64,000 nucleotides of DNA from Hyphomonadaceae bacterium. GTDB taxonomy: Bacteria; Pseudomonadota; Alphaproteobacteria; Caulobacterales; Hyphomonadaceae. The position numbers and the translations under genes are program-made. Shown here in pieces: positions 26,264-35,303 of the stretch; the stretch's first letter is position 1; each line of letters starts with the position of its first letter. The stretch lies in assembly GCA_016714495.1 (NCBI GenBank), contig JADKDU010000014.1, positions 10,472 to 74,471 of the forward strand, read 5' to 3'. A model generated the notes under the pieces. It saw only the letters and a list, made by a program, of their open reading frames with translations, was not told where the DNA came from and made no database searches.

Positions 26264-27763
26264 ATGCACGACATCCGCGCCATTCGCGACAATCCCGACG
26301 CTTACGCGGCGGCGCTGTCGCGCCGGCCTACGGTGGACGGCAAGTCCGTGGTGGCGGAGATTCTCGCGCTGGATGGGGAGGTGCGGAAACATATTCTCGC
26401 CAAGGAAGCGGCCGAGGCCTCGCGCAACGCCAAGTCTAAGGAGATCGGCAAGGCGAAGGCTGCGAAGGACGAAGCGCTGGCAGCGAGGCTGATGGCGGAT
26501 GTGGCGGCGGCTAAGACCACGATCGAGGAAGCCGGGAAGCTGGAGGCGGATGCTGTCGCCAAGCGCGATGACGCGCTGGCGCGGTTGCCGAACGTGCCGT
26601 TCGAGGATGTGCCGCTGGGCGAGGACGAGCATGGCAACAAGGTTGTGCGCACGGTGGGGACGCCCCGGCAGTTCAACTTCGCGCCGAAGGATCATGCTGA
26701 TCTAGGCGAAGCGCTGAGGATGATGGACTTCGAAGCGGCGGCGCGGATGAGCGGCGCGCGGTTCGTCGTGCTTAAGGGTCAGCTGGCACGGCTTGAGCGG
26801 GCGCTGACGCAGTTCATGCTGGACGTGCAGACGGGGGAGAATGAATATTCCGAAACGAGCGTTCCGCTGCTGGTGAAAGAGCAAGCTATGTTCGGAACGG
26901 GTCAGTTACCAAAGTTTGCGGAAGATTTGTTCCAGACTGTTCCGCTCGAAGCGTGGCGTCGGGATGTGAATGATGGTGCGCTGTTTGATCAGATCGCGGA
27001 CGAGCATTTTTCGTCTCATCCCGAAATTCAAGCGGCAATGAAGGCGCGTGATTTCGATAATGCTGCACTACAAGGCTTGGGTGGCCTGGCAATTAATCAC
27101 GTTTGGAAACAAGCCATCCGCAAAACCGAAGAGCTTGCTTCGCAGCGTTATCTTTTAATTCCGACCGCTGAAGTTTCTTTGACGAACCTAGTGCGCGAAC
27201 AGATCGTTGAGGCTGGTGCGTTACCAATACGAATGACCGCCGCAACGCCCTGCTTCCGCTCAGAGGCAGGCTCTGCCGGCCGCGATACAAAAGGCATGAT
27301 CCGGCAGCATCAGTTCATCAAGGTGGAGCTGGTGTCGATCACCAAGCCGCAGGATTCCGAAGCGGAGCATGAGCGGATGACGCGGTGTGCGGAGGGCATC
27401 CTCGAGCGGCTGGAGCTGCCGTATCGCACCGTGATGCTGTGCACGGGCGATATGGGGTTTGGCGCGAAGAAGACTTACGATCTGGAAGTGTGGCTGCCGT
27501 CGCAGAATACGTACCGGGAAATTTCCTCGTGCTCGAACTGCGGGGATTTCCAGGCGCGCCGGATGGATGCGCGCTATCGCGAGGCGCCAAGCGGGGACAA
27601 TCCCAAGCCGAAGCCTGAGTTCGTCCACACGCTGAACGGCTCGGGGCTCGCCGTGGGGCGGACGCTGGTGGCCGTGCTGGAGAATTACCAGGAGGCGGAC
27701 GGGCGCATCCGCGTGCCGACGGCGCTGGTTCCGTACATGGGCGGCCTTGAGGTGATCGGATGA
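26264..27763 (+). CDS. serS: Serine--tRNA ligase with an internal insertion
   Basis: A class II synthetase of 499 residues, longer than the usual 420-440. The N-terminal coiled-coil arm is followed by TGQLPKFAEDLF, PTAEVSLTNLV (motif 1 region), CFRSEAGSAGRDTKGMIRQH (motif 2) and SGLAVGRTLVAVLENYQ (motif 3). Between LPKFAEDLFQT and LLIPTAEV there are about 60 extra residues (rough span 27,000-27,150), where most SerRS have around ten. The DNA from about 26,870 to 27,290 is visibly lower in G+C than the rest of the gene, with A- and T-ending codons. It charges tRNA-Ser and tRNA-Sec. Confidence 0.95.
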   Translation: MHDIRAIRDNPDAYAAALSRRPTVDGKSVVAEILALDGEVRKHILAKEAAEASRNAKSKEIGKAKAAKDEALAARLMADVAAAKTTIEEAGKLEADAVAKRDDALARLPNVPFEDVPLGEDEHGNKVVRTVGTPRQFNFAPKDHADLGEALRMMDFEAAARMSGARFVVLKGQLARLERALTQFMLDVQTGENEYSETSVPLLVKEQAMFGTGQLPKFAEDLFQTVPLEAWRRDVNDGALFDQIADEHFSSHPEIQAAMKARDFDNAALQGLGGLAINHVWKQAIRKTEELASQRYLLIPTAEVSLTNLVREQIVEAGALPIRMTAATPCFRSEAGSAGRDTKGMIRQHQFIKVELVSITKPQDSEAEHERMTRCAEGILERLELPYRTVMLCTGDMGFGAKKTYDLEVWLPSQNTYREISSCSNCGDFQARRMDARYREAPSGDNPKPKPEFVHTLNGSGLAVGRTLVAVLENYQEADGRIRVPTALVPYMGGLEVIG

Positions 27764-28308
27764 CGTCCGGTAGTTCGCTTGCGTGGGTGGCTGTGCAGGG
27801 CGTTGCGCCTGACGAGTTGCTGGAGCGTGCGGGGTTCGTCGATACCGGCGAACTGGACGAGTATTTCGAGGCCGAACATACAGGCGGCGAGCTGCCGGGC
27901 GGCTGGTATGTGATCGTGACGGATCAGGCGGAACTGCTCGAGCCTGCGAAGCTGGCGGTGTGGTCGGCCGGCGGGCGGCTGGTCGCGGCGGTGGTGCACG
28001 AGGAGACGGAGACCAGTCTCGCCATGGAGTGGCGGGACGGGAAGCAGTTGTGGTCGGTGTTCCACGATGGCTCGGCTGAGGAAAAGCAACTGGCGGTCGA
28101 AGGCGCGCTGCCTGACGCGTTCGAGCAGATCCGGCGCGAGATGGCCGAGCTGGAGGCGGAGGTCGCGGCGCAAGGCGGGGATTTCGATGCGGCCTTCGAG
28201 GTTCCGCTCGACCTGGCCGAGGACATCACCGGGTTTCGCCATGACGAGATCGGGTTCGACGACGAGATCCCGCCGTTCACGATTCTGGAGCGGCTGCACG
28301 TTGCGTGA
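27760..28308 (+). CDS. Hypothetical protein between serS and surE
   Basis: A 182-residue acidic protein with no signal peptide or membrane helix. The N-terminal half has LAWVAVQGVAPDELLERAGF and GGWYVIVTDQAELLEPAKLA; the C-terminal half carries a coiled-coil-like EQIRREMAELEAEVAAQGG. I recognise no family. The start overlaps the serS stop by 4 bases (ATGA), so it is translationally coupled to serS. Confidence 0.75.
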   Translation: MTSGSSLAWVAVQGVAPDELLERAGFVDTGELDEYFEAEHTGGELPGGWYVIVTDQAELLEPAKLAVWSAGGRLVAAVVHEETETSLAMEWRDGKQLWSVFHDGSAEEKQLAVEGALPDAFEQIRREMAELEAEVAAQGGDFDAAFEVPLDLAEDITGFRHDEIGFDDEIPPFTILERLHVA

Positions 28309-28348
28309 GCTATTTGACTTCGCAGCCTGATCGCGAGAGGCAGGGTGG

Positions 28349-29125
28349 ATGCGGATCCTGCTTTCGAATGATGATGGTGTGTTTGCTCCCGGGCTGACTG
28401 TGCTTGAGGAGATTGCGCGGTCGGTGTCGGATGACATCTGGATCGTTGCGCCGCACGAGGAGCAATCGGGACAGGCACGGGCGATCACGCTGAATGCTCC
28501 GGTGCGCGTGCGTGAGGAGGGGCCGAAGCGCTATGCGGTGCAGGGTACGCCAGCGGATGCTGTGCTGCTGGGCGTGAAGGACATTCTCGCGGATCATCCG
28601 CCGGACCTGATCCTGTCGGGCGTCAATCGTGGGCAAAACCTTGCGGAGGACACCAGCCAGTCGGGCACGGTGGCGGCGGCGATCGAGGGGATGCATCTGG
28701 GCGTGCCGTCGATCGCGTTCAGCCAGGCGCGGAATTTTCGGCGCGGCGAGCCGATCCCGTGGGAGACGGGCCGGGTGTGGGGGCCGCGCGTGCTGAAGGC
28801 GCTGCTGAAGAGCGGGTGGCCGAAGAACTGCGTGATCAATGTGAACTTTCCGGATCGCCTGCCGCAGGATGTGGCGGGCGTGGAGGTGACAAGCCAAGGG
28901 TTTCGCGATGAGGCGATCTCGACGCTGGAGAAGCGGACGGACCTGCGCGGGGCGGATTATTTCTGGATCGGGTATTCGTCGAAGCCGTCGAAGCCGGATG
29001 CGGGAACGGACTTGCGCGCGATCTATGAGGGGCGGGTGTCGGTGACCCCGCTGCATATCGACATGACGCATCATGCGTTTCGCGCCGAGCTGGCCTCGAA
29101 GCTCAAAGTGGCTGACGAGGGATGA
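28349..29125 (+). CDS. surE: 5'/3'-nucleotidase SurE
   Basis: A 258-residue SurE. Metal ligands Asp8 and Asp9 are in LLSNDDGVFAPG, the conserved Ser and loop are in APHEEQSGQARAITLN, and Asn is in LSGVNRGQNLAEDTSQSGTV. It is a nucleoside monophosphate phosphatase linked to stress survival. Its stop overlaps the pcm start by 4 bases, the widespread surE-pcm pairing. Confidence 0.96.
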   Translation: MRILLSNDDGVFAPGLTVLEEIARSVSDDIWIVAPHEEQSGQARAITLNAPVRVREEGPKRYAVQGTPADAVLLGVKDILADHPPDLILSGVNRGQNLAEDTSQSGTVAAAIEGMHLGVPSIAFSQARNFRRGEPIPWETGRVWGPRVLKALLKSGWPKNCVINVNFPDRLPQDVAGVEVTSQGFRDEAISTLEKRTDLRGADYFWIGYSSKPSKPDAGTDLRAIYEGRVSVTPLHIDMTHHAFRAELASKLKVADEG

Positions 29126-29772
29126 GCGAGGATCCGCGCTTCCAGGCGGCGCGGCTGGTGCTGGCGCTGCGGCAATCGGGCGTGACGGACCATCGCCTTA
29201 CCGAGGCGCTGGAGAAGACGCCGCGCGACGCGTTCGTGCCGCGGCCGTTTGCGGATCATGCATGGGAGAATGTCGAGCTGCCGATCGATTGCGGGCAGAC
29301 GATGACGCGGCCGGTGACGGTTGGGGTGATGCTGCAGGCGCTGGGCGCGCAGCGGGAGCATACGGTTCTGGAGATCGGCTCAGGGTCCGGGTATGGCGCG
29401 GCGGTGCTGAGCAAGCTGGCGCGCCGGGTCTATTCGATCGACCGGTATCGTACGCTGGTGGACCGAGCGCGCTCGACGCTGGACCTGCTGGGCGTGTCGT
29501 CGCGGGTCGAGTTCCGGCTCGCGGATGGGCTGGAGGGCTGGCCGGAAGCGGCGCCGTTTGACCGGATCGTGCTGATGGGCGCCGTGCGGGCCTTGCCCGA
29601 GGAGATCGGGCGGCAGCTGGCGGTCGGCGGCGTGGCGGTGGCGCCGGTGGAGCGGGACGGGGAGGGGCTGATCCTGCGCTTTGAGAAGCTGGCGGACGGC
29701 GGCTTTGCCGAAGCACTGGTGGAAAAGGCCCGTTTTGGGCCATTGCAGCCCGGCGTCGCACGCGAGCTTTAG
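29122..29772 (+). CDS. pcm: Protein-L-isoaspartate O-methyltransferase
   Basis: A 216-residue methyltransferase. The isoaspartyl-binding GQTMTRPVTVG precedes the SAM-binding motif I VLEIGSGSGYGAAVL, with later motifs RVYSIDRY and FDRIVLMGAVR. It repairs isoaspartyl residues in damaged proteins by methylating them. It is coupled to surE. Downstream is the LysM/M23 gene, a common order in proteobacteria (nlpD follows pcm). Confidence 0.95.
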   Translation: MSEDPRFQAARLVLALRQSGVTDHRLTEALEKTPRDAFVPRPFADHAWENVELPIDCGQTMTRPVTVGVMLQALGAQREHTVLEIGSGSGYGAAVLSKLARRVYSIDRYRTLVDRARSTLDLLGVSSRVEFRLADGLEGWPEAAPFDRIVLMGAVRALPEEIGRQLAVGGVAVAPVERDGEGLILRFEKLADGGFAEALVEKARFGPLQPGVAREL

Positions 29773-29810
29773 CTTCCGGTAAGCATGATCAGGGCAAGCT
29801 CCGGCCGAGA

Positions 29811-31073
29811 TTGCGGAGACGTTTGCTGGTGAACCAGATCGCCCTGCGCGCCTGTCTGTTGGCCTCCGCTGCGGCGGGGCTGTCGGCATGCGCGTCCAAT
29901 CCGCCTGAACCTCTGGGGCCGGCGCCGATCGACTTACGGGGGGCTGCGCCGCGTGTGGCGGCTGCGCCGGCCCCGATCGTGACTGCGCCGAGTGCGCCGG
30001 TGGCAGCGCCAACTGCGCCTTCTGCGAACCCGGAGCCGGTGCAACGCGTGGTCGATGTGGGGCGGTCGCCAACCGGGACAAGCGCCATCGATGAAGCGAA
30101 GAGCATGGCGGCGGAAGCAGGTTTGCGGCCGGGCGGCACACTGCGGCAGGCGCGAGACAATCCTTCGGCGCGGGCGATCGAGGTGCAGTCGGGCGATACG
30201 CTGTACGACATCTCGCGGCGCTATTCGGTGAACATGCGGGCCCTGATCGAGACCAATGCGCTTGAGCCGCCTTATGCGCTCGACAAGGGTGATGTGGTCT
30301 ATCTGCCCCCGCCTAATGTGCACGTGGTGGAGAGAGGCGAGACGCTCTACTCGGTGTCGCGGCGCTACAATGTGGATACGCGCTCGCTGGCTTTGCTGAA
30401 CAACATGCAGCGGCCATGGACAGTTTATCCAGGCGATGAGCTGCAGCTGCCGCCGCTGGCGCGCGCGCAGGCACGCGAGGCGGTGAGGCCGGCTCAGGTT
30501 GTGGCGCCCGTCGCTGTGGCCAAGGCCGCGCCGGCAGCGAAGCCGCCAGTTGTGAAATCTGTCGACGCAAAGGCGGTTGCGCTGGCGGGTGCGTCGGCGG
30601 TGGTCGAGGCCAAGGCTGCGCCGAAGCCGGCGCCTGTCACGCCGCCTGCGACGGCGCCGAAATCGACACCTGTAAACACGGCAGGGACACGCGACTTCAT
30701 CTGGCCGATCTCGGGCAATGTGCTGAAGGGGTTCGGGCAGGGCGTCGACGGCATCCGCAATGATGGGGTCAATATCGCAGCAGCGCCCGGATCAGAAGTG
30801 CGGGCGGCGGCGGGCGGCGAAGTGGTTTATGCGGGTAACGAGTTGGCCGGGTTCGGCAATCTCGTGCTGATCCGGCATCCGGGAGGGTGGGTGACCGCTT
30901 ATGCACACTCCAACGCACTGCGCGTGAAGGAAGGCGATCTGGTGAAGCAGGGCCAGACGATCGCGACGGCCGGGCAGACCGGAAACGCCACTACTACGCA
31001 GGTCCATTTCGAGCTTCGCAAGGGCAAAGAGCCGGTCGATCCCGCACTGCACCTGCCGGGCCTGCGCGGATAA
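29811..31073 (+). CDS. LysM/M23-domain lipoprotein (NlpD/DipM-like amidase activator)
   Basis: Up to 420 residues: lipoprotein signal (CLLASAAAGLSAC), Pro/Ala linker, two LysM repeats (about 122-167 and 169-214; IEVQSGDTLYDISRRYSV and VHVVERGETLYSVSRRYNV), a second linker and a C-terminal M23/LytM domain (about 305-420). Zinc ligands look degenerate: DGVNIAAAPGSEV replaces the usual H-x-G-x-D and VHFELRKG replaces H-x-H-F-E. This fits a non-catalytic septal amidase activator rather than an endopeptidase. The start is uncertain: TTG 29811, TTG 29823 or GTG 29829, the last with GGAG about 11 bases upstream. Confidence 0.87.
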   Translation: MRRRLLVNQIALRACLLASAAAGLSACASNPPEPLGPAPIDLRGAAPRVAAAPAPIVTAPSAPVAAPTAPSANPEPVQRVVDVGRSPTGTSAIDEAKSMAAEAGLRPGGTLRQARDNPSARAIEVQSGDTLYDISRRYSVNMRALIETNALEPPYALDKGDVVYLPPPNVHVVERGETLYSVSRRYNVDTRSLALLNNMQRPWTVYPGDELQLPPLARAQAREAVRPAQVVAPVAVAKAAPAAKPPVVKSVDAKAVALAGASAVVEAKAAPKPAPVTPPATAPKSTPVNTAGTRDFIWPISGNVLKGFGQGVDGIRNDGVNIAAAPGSEVRAAAGGEVVYAGNELAGFGNLVLIRHPGGWVTAYAHSNALRVKEGDLVKQGQTIATAGQTGNATTTQVHFELRKGKEPVDPALHLPGLRG

Positions 31074-31094
31074 GCGCCCGTCGTATGGGCGTTT

Positions 31095-32102
31095 CTACCT
31101 CGATGCGGCAGGCAGCATCGCGATGATGCCGGTTGTGCGCGCCCGAACCTCGGGCGCCGCAAGGCACATCTCCAGCGCTTCATAGCCAATAGCGCCCGGA
31201 TGAGGGGCGACCAGCATGGGCGGGCTTTGGTTGGCCGGACAGAAGATGATCGCCTCTTCCGGTCCGACAGCAGCCAGATCGAGGATCGCGCTCGACCGCG
31301 TCATCAACAGTAGCGGCCGCTTGTTGGTTCGCCGGGTCCGGAGCCAACCGATCAGCGCCTCCTGTGTCGCATGATCAAGGCCCTGCTCGACCAGATCGAT
31401 AACAAGGACCGACGGTCCATCGGCTTCCAGTTCGCCCAGCAGGGCGATGAGTGGATCTGAAACCGTGCCGCCGTACTCGACAAGCCATGCGAGCGCCTGA
31501 TCGACGCGTAGCTGCAATGCCAGATCGGCAATAACCACACTCTCTCGGTCGAGGCCGATGAAGCGGGCGTTTGGCAGTTCTTCCGCCAGCCGCATGGCTA
31601 GCCGGGTCTTGCCGCTGCCCAGCGGGCCGACGATGAAGCTCAATGGCATGAGTTCTCGAAGTTCGAACCATTCGCCGCCCCACGGCCATGGCAACTCGAA
31701 CGCTGCCGCAGGCTTCCCTGTACGCAACAGGGCAAGCGCTCCGGCGTCTGGCGGTCTGCCGGCGGCGAGGTCGGTCCGCAGCGCCCGGACGCGCGAGAGC
31801 TTGTCGCTTACCTGCAGCTGCTGCCTCTCCAGCGCCCCTTGATGGGCTGCGATGGCCCGCTCGAGATCCTGCGGCTTACCGGCGATTACGCGCGCCACTT
31901 CAGAGAGGCTGAGCCCCAGCGCCCGCAGTGCGACGATCTCGCCCGCCCGCGCCATCTCATCCGGGCCATAGGCCCGCCAGCCGGCGACGGTGCGACCGGG
32001 AACAACCAGCCCGCGCTGCTCATACAGCCGCAATGCCTTTGTGGAGACGCCGAGCCGTCGGGCAGCTTCGGACGGGCTCAAAAACTGAGCGGAAGGGGGC
32101 AC
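31095..32102 (-). CDS. MerR-type regulator fused to a P-loop ATPase-like domain
   Basis: A 335-residue protein. Residues 1-75 are a MerR winged-helix DNA-binding domain (SEAARRLGVSTKALRLYEQR, then GWRAYGPDEMARAGEI), followed by a helical dimerisation segment (80-112). From about 150 there is a nucleotide-binding fold: Walker A GPLGSGKT at 159-166, a Walker B-like VLVID at 232-236, and RPLLLMTRSS as a possible sensor strand. The C-terminus (PEVRARTTGIIAMLPA) is uncharacterised. MerR proteins normally carry small ligand-binding tails, so the ATPase part is unusual. It is convergent with the M23 gene, faces away from yajC, and has no obvious metal- or drug-resistance neighbour. Confidence 0.8.
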   Translation of the reverse strand: MPPSAQFLSPSEAARRLGVSTKALRLYEQRGLVVPGRTVAGWRAYGPDEMARAGEIVALRALGLSLSEVARVIAGKPQDLERAIAAHQGALERQQLQVSDKLSRVRALRTDLAAGRPPDAGALALLRTGKPAAAFELPWPWGGEWFELRELMPLSFIVGPLGSGKTRLAMRLAEELPNARFIGLDRESVVIADLALQLRVDQALAWLVEYGGTVSDPLIALLGELEADGPSVLVIDLVEQGLDHATQEALIGWLRTRRTNKRPLLLMTRSSAILDLAAVGPEEAIIFCPANQSPPMLVAPHPGAIGYEALEMCLAAPEVRARTTGIIAMLPAASR

Positions 32103-32347
32103 GACTCGCCTCGCGTAGGGTTGACGGCATGCTTATCGGGCCAGCCCCAAGGGCCGGGTCAAGCGATCGTTCCGCCGTTAGGCGCTGATCTTCCGCCTTA
32201 CGCCCGCGCAGGCGCCGAAATTCGCCTTTGCCGTTAAGTTTGCGGGGCGTTTTCAGCGCATTGCCAAGGCGCCCTCTCCCGATATAGTCCGGCCGCCCAA
32301 GCTTCCCCTGACTGGCGGGAGCGTCGAGAGATTCCCACGGAGACCCG

Positions 32348-32719
32348 ATGTCGTCGATTATCATGTTCTTCCAGCAGGCCGCTGCCCCCGCAGCCGGCGC
32401 CGCCCCGGGCGGCGACGGCATGGGCGCCCTGCTTGCGAACCTCATGCTGCCGATCGGCATGATCGTGATCTTCTACTTCCTGCTGATACGTCCGCAGAAC
32501 AACCGCATGAAGAAGCACAAGGCGATGCTGGCCGGCATGAAAAAAGGCGACACGGTCGTCACGCAGGGCGGCATCATCGGCCGTATCTTCGCGTTAAAGG
32601 ACGACGAAATCGTTCTCGACACGGGCGAGGGCGGCAAGCTGCGTATCGTGCGGGGCATGATCGTGGATGTGAAGAACCCGTCGGCGCCCGCGCCGGCGAA
32701 CGACTCGAAGGAAAGCTGA
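32348..32719 (+). CDS. yajC: Preprotein translocase subunit YajC
   Basis: A 123-residue YajC: one membrane helix (MLPIGMIVIFYFLLIRPQ, ending in the signature FYFLLIRPQ), then KKHKAMLAGMKKGDTVVTQG and the small soluble domain IIGRIFALKDDEIVLDTGEG. It is part of the SecDF-YajC complex in the inner membrane. It is 7 bases upstream of secD, the normal arrangement. Confidence 0.96.
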   Translation: MSSIIMFFQQAAAPAAGAAPGGDGMGALLANLMLPIGMIVIFYFLLIRPQNNRMKKHKAMLAGMKKGDTVVTQGGIIGRIFALKDDEIVLDTGEGGKLRIVRGMIVDVKNPSAPAPANDSKES

Positions 32720-32726
32720 TCTTTCC

Positions 32727-34334
32727 ATGCTTCTGCGTTTTCCTGCCTGGAAGGTCGCGCTTGTTCTCGTGACGCTTCTGCTTGGCGCGCTTGCGTGCCT
32801 GCCGAACCTGCTTAGCGAGCAACAACGCCAACAATACATCGCTTGGCTGCCGGTTAAGCCGCTCAACCTGGGTCTCGACCTGAAGGGCGGGGCGTCGATC
32901 CTGCTTGAAGTCGATCCGGTCGAACTGCGGCAGAACGAGCTGCGCAATGTGAACCGGGCGGTGGGCGAGAAGCTGCGCGAGACGCCGCTGATTCCGGTGA
33001 CCAGCCGCAACCCGGAAGGGGACGCGGTCGTCGTCAAGCTGCGCAACGCGACGGACAAGGCGCAGGCGCTGGAGCGGATCAAGTCACTGGGCAAGCCGCC
33101 GCCGGGGTCGATCGGCATTCAGGACTATTACCTCGTTACAGAGCGGGCGGATGGCGCGATCGAGATTCGTTTCTCAGAAAGCCGCTTCGAAAAATTGCAG
33201 GTTGATGCGCTTTCCAGCTCCATCGAGGCCGTTCGCCGCCGCGCGGACAATTCGGGCCTGGTCGAGCCGAACATCCAGAAACAGGGCGATAGCCGCGTTC
33301 TGGTCGAGGTTCCGGGGCTCAACCCGGCGCAGATGGATTCGCTGATCGAGACGCTGACCAAGACCGGCGTGCTGACGTTCAACATGGTCGATCCGGCCGC
33401 GAACGTCGCCGACTACACCCCAGGCGTGCCGCGCAACAACCGCGTGGCGCTGCCGGATGACAGCTTGAATGGCGCGATCGAAGTCGTACTGCTGGATTCG
33501 ATCATCCAGGGTTCGGACCTTTCGGGCGCGCGGCAGGACTTCGACGAAACCGGAGAGGCCAGCATCAGCTTCTCGCTGCATCCCGCAGGGGCGAAGCGTT
33601 TTGGCGACGAGACGCGGAAGAATGTCGGCCAGCGTTTCGCCATCGTGCTGGACGACCGCATCGTTTCTGCGCCGACCATCCAGAGCCCGATCACGGGCGG
33701 CAGCGGTCGGATCACGGGCAGCTTCACCATCGAGGAAGCTGAGCAGATGGCCGTCGTCCTGCGCTCAGGCGCCCTGCCGGCCAAGCTGAAAGTGGCCGAG
33801 CGCCGGGTGGTGGACGCCAGCCTTGGCGCGGATTCCATCCGTGCGGGCGTGACCGCGTCTGTCGTGGGCGTGGGCCTCGTGGCGCTGTTCATGATCGCCG
33901 CTTACGGCCTGTTGGGCGTGTTCGCGGTGATCGCTCTGCTCTGCAACATGTTCATGATGATCGGCGTGCTGTCATTCTTCGGGGCGACTCTGACGCTGCC
34001 AGGCATTGCGGGCATCCTGCTGACCATGGGTATGGCGGTCGACTACAACGTCCTGATCTTCGAGCGGATTCGCGAGGAGAAGCGGAATGGGCGGTCGCCG
34101 ATCACGTCGGTCGAGGCGGGTTATGAGCATGCCATGGCGACCATCATCGACGCCAACGTGACCCACCTCGTGGCGGCGCTGGTTATGTTCAACCTGGGTT
34201 CGGGACCGGTTAAAGGCTTCGCCCTGACGCTGGCGCTGGGGGTCATCACCTCGATCTTCACGGCGGTCATCGTCGCCCGCTGGATCATGTCGATCTGGCT
34301 GAAGACGTTCAGGCCGAAGTGGATTCCGATCTAA
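32727..34334 (+). CDS. secD: Protein translocase subunit SecD
   Basis: A 535-residue SecD. First membrane helix, the D1 signature PLNLGLDLKGGASILLEVDP, the periplasmic P1 domain with SSSIEAVRRRADNSGLVEP, and six helices at the C-terminus including MGMAVDYNVLIFERIREE and the last helix near VITSIFTAVIVARW. It uses the proton gradient to complete Sec-dependent export. secF normally follows; here the next gene is secE. Confidence 0.96.
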   Translation: MLLRFPAWKVALVLVTLLLGALACLPNLLSEQQRQQYIAWLPVKPLNLGLDLKGGASILLEVDPVELRQNELRNVNRAVGEKLRETPLIPVTSRNPEGDAVVVKLRNATDKAQALERIKSLGKPPPGSIGIQDYYLVTERADGAIEIRFSESRFEKLQVDALSSSIEAVRRRADNSGLVEPNIQKQGDSRVLVEVPGLNPAQMDSLIETLTKTGVLTFNMVDPAANVADYTPGVPRNNRVALPDDSLNGAIEVVLLDSIIQGSDLSGARQDFDETGEASISFSLHPAGAKRFGDETRKNVGQRFAIVLDDRIVSAPTIQSPITGGSGRITGSFTIEEAEQMAVVLRSGALPAKLKVAERRVVDASLGADSIRAGVTASVVGVGLVALFMIAAYGLLGVFAVIALLCNMFMMIGVLSFFGATLTLPGIAGILLTMGMAVDYNVLIFERIREEKRNGRSPITSVEAGYEHAMATIIDANVTHLVAALVMFNLGSGPVKGFALTLALGVITSIFTAVIVARWIMSIWLKTFRPKWIPI

Positions 34335-34506
34335 GAGCCACGCCGGGAATGGTGAATGGGGCAGGGGTGTTGCAGGAAACCCCCTTATCTTGAGGGCCCC
34401 AGCCCCCAGATCCCTGATCACAGCGGACTATTCGCCACTCGTTACAAAACCCATGGACGACCGGGCCACTTTGCCTTAGACGGTCCCGTCCAACCCCCGG
34501 AATATC

Positions 34507-34752
34507 ATGAAAACGCCGACCGGAACCTCCGAGACCGCTTCCAGTAACCCGCCGAAAAAGCGGGTCGGCCCCATCACGTTCTTCAGCCAGGTGCGCGCTG
34601 AAGGACGGAAGGTGACGTGGACGACGCGGAAGGAAACCATGGTCGCGTCGATCATGGTCGTGGTGATGGTCGTTGTGGCGGCGATCTTCTTCTACGCCAC
34701 GGACAGCATCGTGAAGCTGGCGGTCGGGTTCGCAACGGGGATCTGGCACTGA
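34507..34752 (+). CDS. secE: Preprotein translocase subunit SecE
   Basis: An 81-residue SecE of the single-helix type: basic segment GPITFFSQVRAEGRKVTWTT (the conserved amphipathic region), then one membrane helix (ASIMVVVMVVVAAIFFYATD). It clamps SecY in the SecYEG channel. Its stop overlaps the nusG ATG (TGATG). Confidence 0.94.
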   Translation: MKTPTGTSETASSNPPKKRVGPITFFSQVRAEGRKVTWTTRKETMVASIMVVVMVVVAAIFFYATDSIVKLAVGFATGIWH

Positions 34753-35294
34753 TGGCTGACGGACGCTGGTACATCGTCCACGCCTATTCGAACTTCGAGA
34801 AGAAGGTCGCCTCGACCATTCGCGAGCAGGCCGAAATGCAGGGCCTCAGCGACCTGATCGAGGAAATCGAGGTCCCGACCGAGGAAGTGGTTGAGGTCGT
34901 CCGCGGTCGCAAGCGCACGGTTGAGAAGCGCCACATGCCGGGCTATGTCCTGGTCAAGATGAAGATGACGGATGAGGCCTATCACCTCATCAAGAACACG
35001 CCGAAGGTCACGGGCTTCCTGGGCGCAGAGGGCGGCAAGAAGCCCCTGCCGGTGCCGCAAGCCGAAGTCGACCGCATTCTGGGCAAGATCGAAGCCGGCG
35101 CGACGGAGCGTCCGCGCGCCAAGATCCAGTTCGAGATCGGCGAGAAAATCAAGGTCAACGAAGGTCCGTTCTCAGGCTTCGAGGGCGCGGTGGATTCGAT
35201 CGACGAAGCCACGGGCCGCCTGAAGGTAACTGTCACGATTTTCGGACGATCTACCCCGGTCGATCTGGAATACGGTCAGGTCGACAAGATCTGA
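34752..35294 (+). CDS. nusG: Transcription termination/antitermination protein NusG
   Basis: A 180-residue NusG. It starts MADGRWYIVHAYSNFEKKVA (NGN domain), has RHMPGYVLVKMKM, and ends with the KOW domain GEKIKVNEGPFSGFEGAVDS. It links RNA polymerase to Rho and to the ribosome. The ATG at 34752 overlaps the secE stop. It heads the classic secE-nusG-rplK-rplA order. Confidence 0.97.
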   Translation: MADGRWYIVHAYSNFEKKVASTIREQAEMQGLSDLIEEIEVPTEEVVEVVRGRKRTVEKRHMPGYVLVKMKMTDEAYHLIKNTPKVTGFLGAEGGKKPLPVPQAEVDRILGKIEAGATERPRAKIQFEIGEKIKVNEGPFSGFEGAVDSIDEATGRLKVTVTIFGRSTPVDLEYGQVDKI

Positions 35295-35303
35295 TCGCAT
35301 ACT

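Noticed and set aside
34335..34506. tRNA-Trp gene expected before secE
   Set aside because: No cloverleaf, TTCGA arm or CCA end could be found; only short G/C runs are present.
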